From contig OZ026516.1 of NCBI GenBank assembly GCA_964019695.1, positions 102,982,368 to 103,046,367 of the forward strand: DNA of 64,000 nt, in the 5' to 3' direction. The position numbers and the translations under genes are program-made. The notes below the pieces were generated by a model. The model had not been told where the DNA came from, searched no databases, and was given only the letters and a program-made list of their open reading frames with translations. Origin of the DNA: Loripinus fragilis (lineage: Eukaryota > Mollusca > Bivalvia > Lucinida > Lucinidae). Below are positions 63,314 to 64,000 of the stretch, piece after piece. How positions within the stretch are numbered: the first letter of the stretch is position 1; each line of letters begins with the position of its first letter.

Positions 63314-64000
63314 TTAGATTTTGTTAAAAAGATTTATTTGTCTTAAAAATGTCATAATACTATCAATATGTATATCTTGGAATAATTCTTTCATGTTATC
63401 AACATGGAAGCAATTATTTCTTACTTGTGCAAAATCGCCACACTCCAAAACGAAGTGACGTACAGTGAATGGTGCATCGCAACCAACACATTGTGGCGGC
63501 TCTTCACCTTGTAGTAAGTATGAATGAGTGACTCTTGTATGACCTAAGCGGAGTCGAGCTAAAACTACTTCTTCTCTTCTAATGTTTCGAACAACTGATT
63601 GATATTCACCAATAGTTGGTTTGATGTCAAGAAGTTTATTACCAATGCTGTTATTCCATGAAGTTTGCCATTCTTGCAAGATATATTTATTGATAGATGG
63701 CTTAAAATTGGAAAATGGAATTTTAAAAGAAGTTGGTTCTAATGAAAGCGATGTTTTTGCTTGCTTATCTACCATCTCATTCCCTTGGATACCTATATGA
63801 CTAGGAATCCAACAGAGAGCAATTTCTTTATAAGCTAAAAGCTCATGACATTTTTCTAAAAGTTTCTGAATCTGTGGATTCTTTGAACTGGTATGGTTCA
63901 TTGCTTTCAATACAGAAAGCGAGTCAGAAAATATAATAAATTTATTGTAAGCATCACAAGTGCTAATGAAATCTAAAGCTAGATCAATTGCTTTGGCTTC
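63314..64000 (-). CDS. RNase H domain and C-terminus of a LINE polyprotein, 5' part outside the window
   Basis: Open from the window edge to TAA at 63314-63316. RNase H type I motifs in order: EAKAIDLALDF (catalytic Glu helix, at the edge), FIIFSDSLSVLKAM (catalytic Asp) and ALCWIPSHIGIQGNEMVDKQ AK (last Asp). They are followed by a CX2CX8HX4C-type motif, CVGCDAPFTVRHFVLEC, common at the ends of I/Jockey-group LINEs that carry RNase H. The enzyme removes template RNA during reverse transcription. The reverse transcriptase must lie beyond 64000. The frame shows no stop or shift. Confidence 0.92.
   Translation of the reverse strand, partial: EAKAIDLALDFISTCDAYNKFIIFSDSLSVLKAMNHTSSKNPQIQKLLEKCHELLAYKEIALCWIPSHIGIQGNEMVDKQAKTSLSLEPTSFKIPFSNFKPSINKYILQEWQTSWNNSIGNKLLDIKPTIGEYQSVVRNIRREEVVLARLRLGHTRVTHSYLLQGEEPPQCVGCDAPFTVRHFVLECGDFAQVRNNCFHVDNMKELFQDIHIDSIMTFLRQINLFNKI

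Overview
The window looks like animal nuclear DNA. It is AT-rich, with genes split by GT-AG introns, several non-LTR retrotransposons, tRNA-headed SINEs, many short hairpin elements, microsatellites and homopolymer C/G runs. A bivalve mollusc is my best guess, from the style of the dispersed repeats (elements built on CTGATCAGACTGCGCAGGC, (A)GGTCACAGTGACC arrays, GGCATAAT-type arrays). That is inference; no marker gene in the window fixes the species.

Two host genes are well supported, both on the minus strand. Seven exons between 19386 and 4297 join with matching phases into the first 327 codons of an SLC5 (sodium:solute symporter) transporter; its 3' end lies outside the window. At 43709-42651 there is an intronless class A GPCR of 352 codons. 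Two decayed pieces of the same receptor family lie at 26644-26800 and 34261-34400. A broken pseudogene of a repetitive invertebrate gene family lies at 30751-29447. At 38.2-41.5 kb a 75-bp coding-like minisatellite runs into a broken C2H2 zinc-finger region.

The rest is mostly mobile DNA. At 59.7-54.3 kb there is a two-ORF LINE with intact frames, whose ORF1 and ORF2 are in one frame separated by a single TAG. A second LINE, with an RNase H domain, enters at the right edge (64000-63007). A split copy of its 3' UTR lies at 47.9 and 50.5 kb, with a 1763-bp Harbinger-like element between the halves. A third LINE fragment is at 36.5-35.4 kb. Three copies of one tRNA-derived SINE carry a 3' tail matching the RNase H LINE, which suggests a SINE/LINE pair. 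At least six families of hairpin or terminal-inverted-repeat elements are present, many inside SLC5 introns and some within about 20 nt of splice acceptors.

Region by region: 1-4.3 kb unexplained AT-rich DNA with weak ORFs; 4.3-19.4 kb SLC5 gene; 19.4-38 kb tandem arrays, hairpin elements and pseudogene pieces; 38-41.5 kb minisatellite and zinc fingers; 42.6-44.2 kb GPCR and adjacent element; 44.2-54 kb nested transposons; 54-60 kb LINE; 60-63 kb a TCCGTT-rich element and a cluster of RFX-like X-box motifs; 63-64 kb RNase H LINE.
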